A stretch of DNA of 64,000 nucleotides, from positions 8,660 through 72,659 of the forward strand of contig JBEKAY010000013.1 of assembly GCA_050015675.1 (NCBI GenBank), written 5' to 3'. The stretch's first letter is position 1. Each line of letters begins with the position of its first letter. The position numbers and the translations under genes were made by a program. The DNA is from Fen-1298 sp050015675 (lineage in GTDB: Bacteria; Bacteroidota; Ignavibacteria; UBA10030). Shown here one piece after another: positions 62,654-64,000 of the stretch. The notes beneath the pieces are model-generated. The model was not told the DNA's origin. It was given only the letters and a program-made list of their open reading frames with translations, and ran no database searches.

Positions 62654-62872
62654 TCATAAGAGCTTTATTTCCTCTCTGCTTGGTTTAGGCATTTTCCTAC
62701 GAATAGATCTATTTAAACTAAAATGTACATGCTTTAGATTAAATTTCTTAGTAACTTCTTGCTGAAATAAACAATCGAGATTTGTCAAATCTCTTCCTGT
62801 CAAATGAGCTATAACCTTTGCTATACTTTTATCCTTCACCAGAATATGATAACTATCCCAATTATTTCCCAA
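62654..62872 (-). other. Short frame of unknown origin
   Basis: 72 codons in the frame LGNNWDSYHILVKDKSIAKVIAHLTGRDLTNLDCLFQ (read in parts: SYHILVKDK, HLTGRDLTNLD, FNLKHVHFSL), ending near the inverted-repeat element. It starts at a TTG inside the end of the serine hydrolase gene. I do not recognise it. It could be a real small gene or the tail of a gene whose front was lost. Confidence 0.3.
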
Positions 62873-63950
62873 GCACTAAAGCTGCTATTTTCATTGAAGG
62901 ATCTTTATTAATGTAACTTTCACAGTTTGTAAAAATAATAACAGAGACATCTTCGTTTGGAAAATATAACTGATTAGAGTAAAATCCAAAGATACCACCA
63001 GCATGTCCAACGATAGGGCTGCCCATGACGTTGCCCACGCCAATACCATAACCGTAACCGGTTTCTTTTCCATTTGAAAGTTTGTAGCTAGTTCGGGTTT
63101 TTTCAAGGCTTTCTTTTTTAATTAATTTGAAAGAATTAAGGGCTTGATAATATTTTAAAAAATCTTCGACAATTGACATCAAACTGCCTGCAGAGTATAC
63201 CACCGTCCAACTAATGTAATTAGCATTTTTAATTCCCTCAGCACCGATTTGATATCCTTTTGCACGATTTTTTATAATTTTGCTGAAGTTCCCATAGTAA
63301 GAATTTTTCATTCCGGCAGGTTTAAAAATATTTTCTTCAATATATTTTGCATAAGTCATTCCTGACACTTTCTCTATAATATAACCTAATAAGCAAAAAC
63401 CTGAGTTGCTATAATGAAGATTCGTTCCAGGTGCAAAATCCATAGGTTCGTTCTTGAAAAAATTGATAAATTCACTTGTAGTATAATCCTTTCGCCAAAA
63501 TGTAGAATCGAATTCTTTCATCTTCCAGTAATCCTTTATGCCTGAAGTATGCGTAAGTAAATTTTCGATTGTAATTGTGTAACCATGAGTAGGGTAATCT
63601 TCAATAAATTTATTAATGGGGTCTTGCAGAGATATTTTACCTTGCTCAACTAATTGCATAATGGCAACAGCCGTAAATTGCTTTGTAATAGAGCCAATCT
63701 CAAAAACCATATTGACGTTATTTGGCACACTCAACTCTAAGTCTGCCATGCCAAAGGCTTTTTCATAAATAATCTGCCGTTTACGTGCCACCAAAACCAC
63801 ACAACCGGGTTCATCTGGTTTATATTGTGCCGAGAGCAACTTGTCAAATTCAACGCCCAATTGTTTATCCTTTTCTGAAATAGTTTGGGCGTTTCCATAT
63901 TGAAAACAAAATCCCAAAACAATTAAAAAAACTAAATACATCTTTTTCAT
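62862..63950 (-). CDS. Serine hydrolase (beta-lactamase/D-Ala-D-Ala carboxypeptidase class C fold)
   Basis: 362 residues. A signal peptide (MYLVFLIVLGFCFQYGNAQ) is followed by the SxxK motif SITK (87-90), the YxN motif YSN (180-182) and HAGG near residue 322 as the third motif. The fold fits periplasmic beta-lactamase-like peptidases or esterases. It belongs to the same superfamily as the protein at 46340 but the two are not close paralogues (different spacing and flanks). The upstream region ends at the window edge. Confidence 0.9.
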   Translation of the reverse strand: MKKMYLVFLIVLGFCFQYGNAQTISEKDKQLGVEFDKLLSAQYKPDEPGCVVLVARKRQIIYEKAFGMADLELSVPNNVNMVFEIGSITKQFTAVAIMQLVEQGKISLQDPINKFIEDYPTHGYTITIENLLTHTSGIKDYWKMKEFDSTFWRKDYTTSEFINFFKNEPMDFAPGTNLHYSNSGFCLLGYIIEKVSGMTYAKYIEENIFKPAGMKNSYYGNFSKIIKNRAKGYQIGAEGIKNANYISWTVVYSAGSLMSIVEDFLKYYQALNSFKLIKKESLEKTRTSYKLSNGKETGYGYGIGVGNVMGSPIVGHAGGIFGFYSNQLYFPNEDVSVIIFTNCESYINKDPSMKIAALVLGK

Positions 63951-64000
63951 ATTAATCCTTCCTTAGTGAATATTTAATCAAATAGTTTGTTTCAAGTTTA

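Overview
The window looks like a chromosomal segment of a moderate-GC bacterium of the Fibrobacteres-Chlorobi-Bacteroidetes group, perhaps a lineage near Ignavibacteria/Chlorobi. This rests on protein style only: a FISUMP-type fragment, ORF6N and DUF4143 proteins, a stand-alone PEP/pyruvate-binding domain protein with receiver-like domains, and weak ribosome binding sites with many 4-nt start/stop overlaps. No rRNA is present, so the placement is an inference. Nothing in the window is a CRISPR array or an intact prophage.

Layout. 1-3456 (minus): the end of a type I restriction-modification locus (hsdM, with a short hsdR-like leader) and a DUF4143 ATPase. 4257-10631 (plus): six tightly overlapping genes (nucleotidyltransferase, B12-binding radical SAM enzyme, two SAM methyltransferases, ABC exporter, membrane-anchored deaminase). 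10663-12855 (minus): two glycosyltransferases. 13050-15969 (minus): a type III polyketide synthase, methyltransferase and FAD oxidoreductase operon. 16092-25843 (minus): a surface-polysaccharide operon that makes UDP-2,3-diacetamido-uronic acid sugars (wbpA, B, D, E homologues). Around its intact core it carries a chimeric glycosyltransferase/epimerase gene, a GT2 gene with three in-frame stops, a scattered FG-GAP/TPR gene and a decayed transposase. 26186: tRNA-Leu.

26405-43714: an NreBC/NarL-like two-component pair, two different glutamate dehydrogenases flanking a PEP/pyruvate-binding domain protein, a 2-hydroxyacid dehydrogenase, a hybrid sensor kinase with a small multi-helix membrane protein, an ABC-F ATPase, an xdhC remnant, a receiver plus metallo-hydrolase pair and a GT4. 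Two palindromes of the same class (33905 and 38496) lie in intergenic DNA here. 43834-51595 (minus): a GT39-like membrane protein, a frameshifted TlpA-like protein, a serine hydrolase and an ECF sigma/anti-sigma module driving two DUF4097 repeat proteins, with the vestige of a third. 51870-61538: DUF1028 protein, alpha/beta hydrolase, ORF6N protein, membrane M28 peptidase, rlmD, a phosphohexomutase and enolase, separated by clear hairpin terminators. 61950-63950: truncated genes, a 100-bp element with perfect 17-bp terminal inverted repeats, and a serine hydrolase.

How it works together. Most of the left half is envelope-related: lipid-like polyketide, nucleotide-sugar synthesis, glycosyl transfer and export. 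The middle is carbon/nitrogen metabolism with its own signalling. The sigma/anti-sigma/DUF4097 block resembles an envelope-stress output. Several genes are broken. Three breaks are single indels in homopolymer runs and could be assembly errors; others (nonsense mutations, fusion, N- or C-terminal loss) look like real decay.
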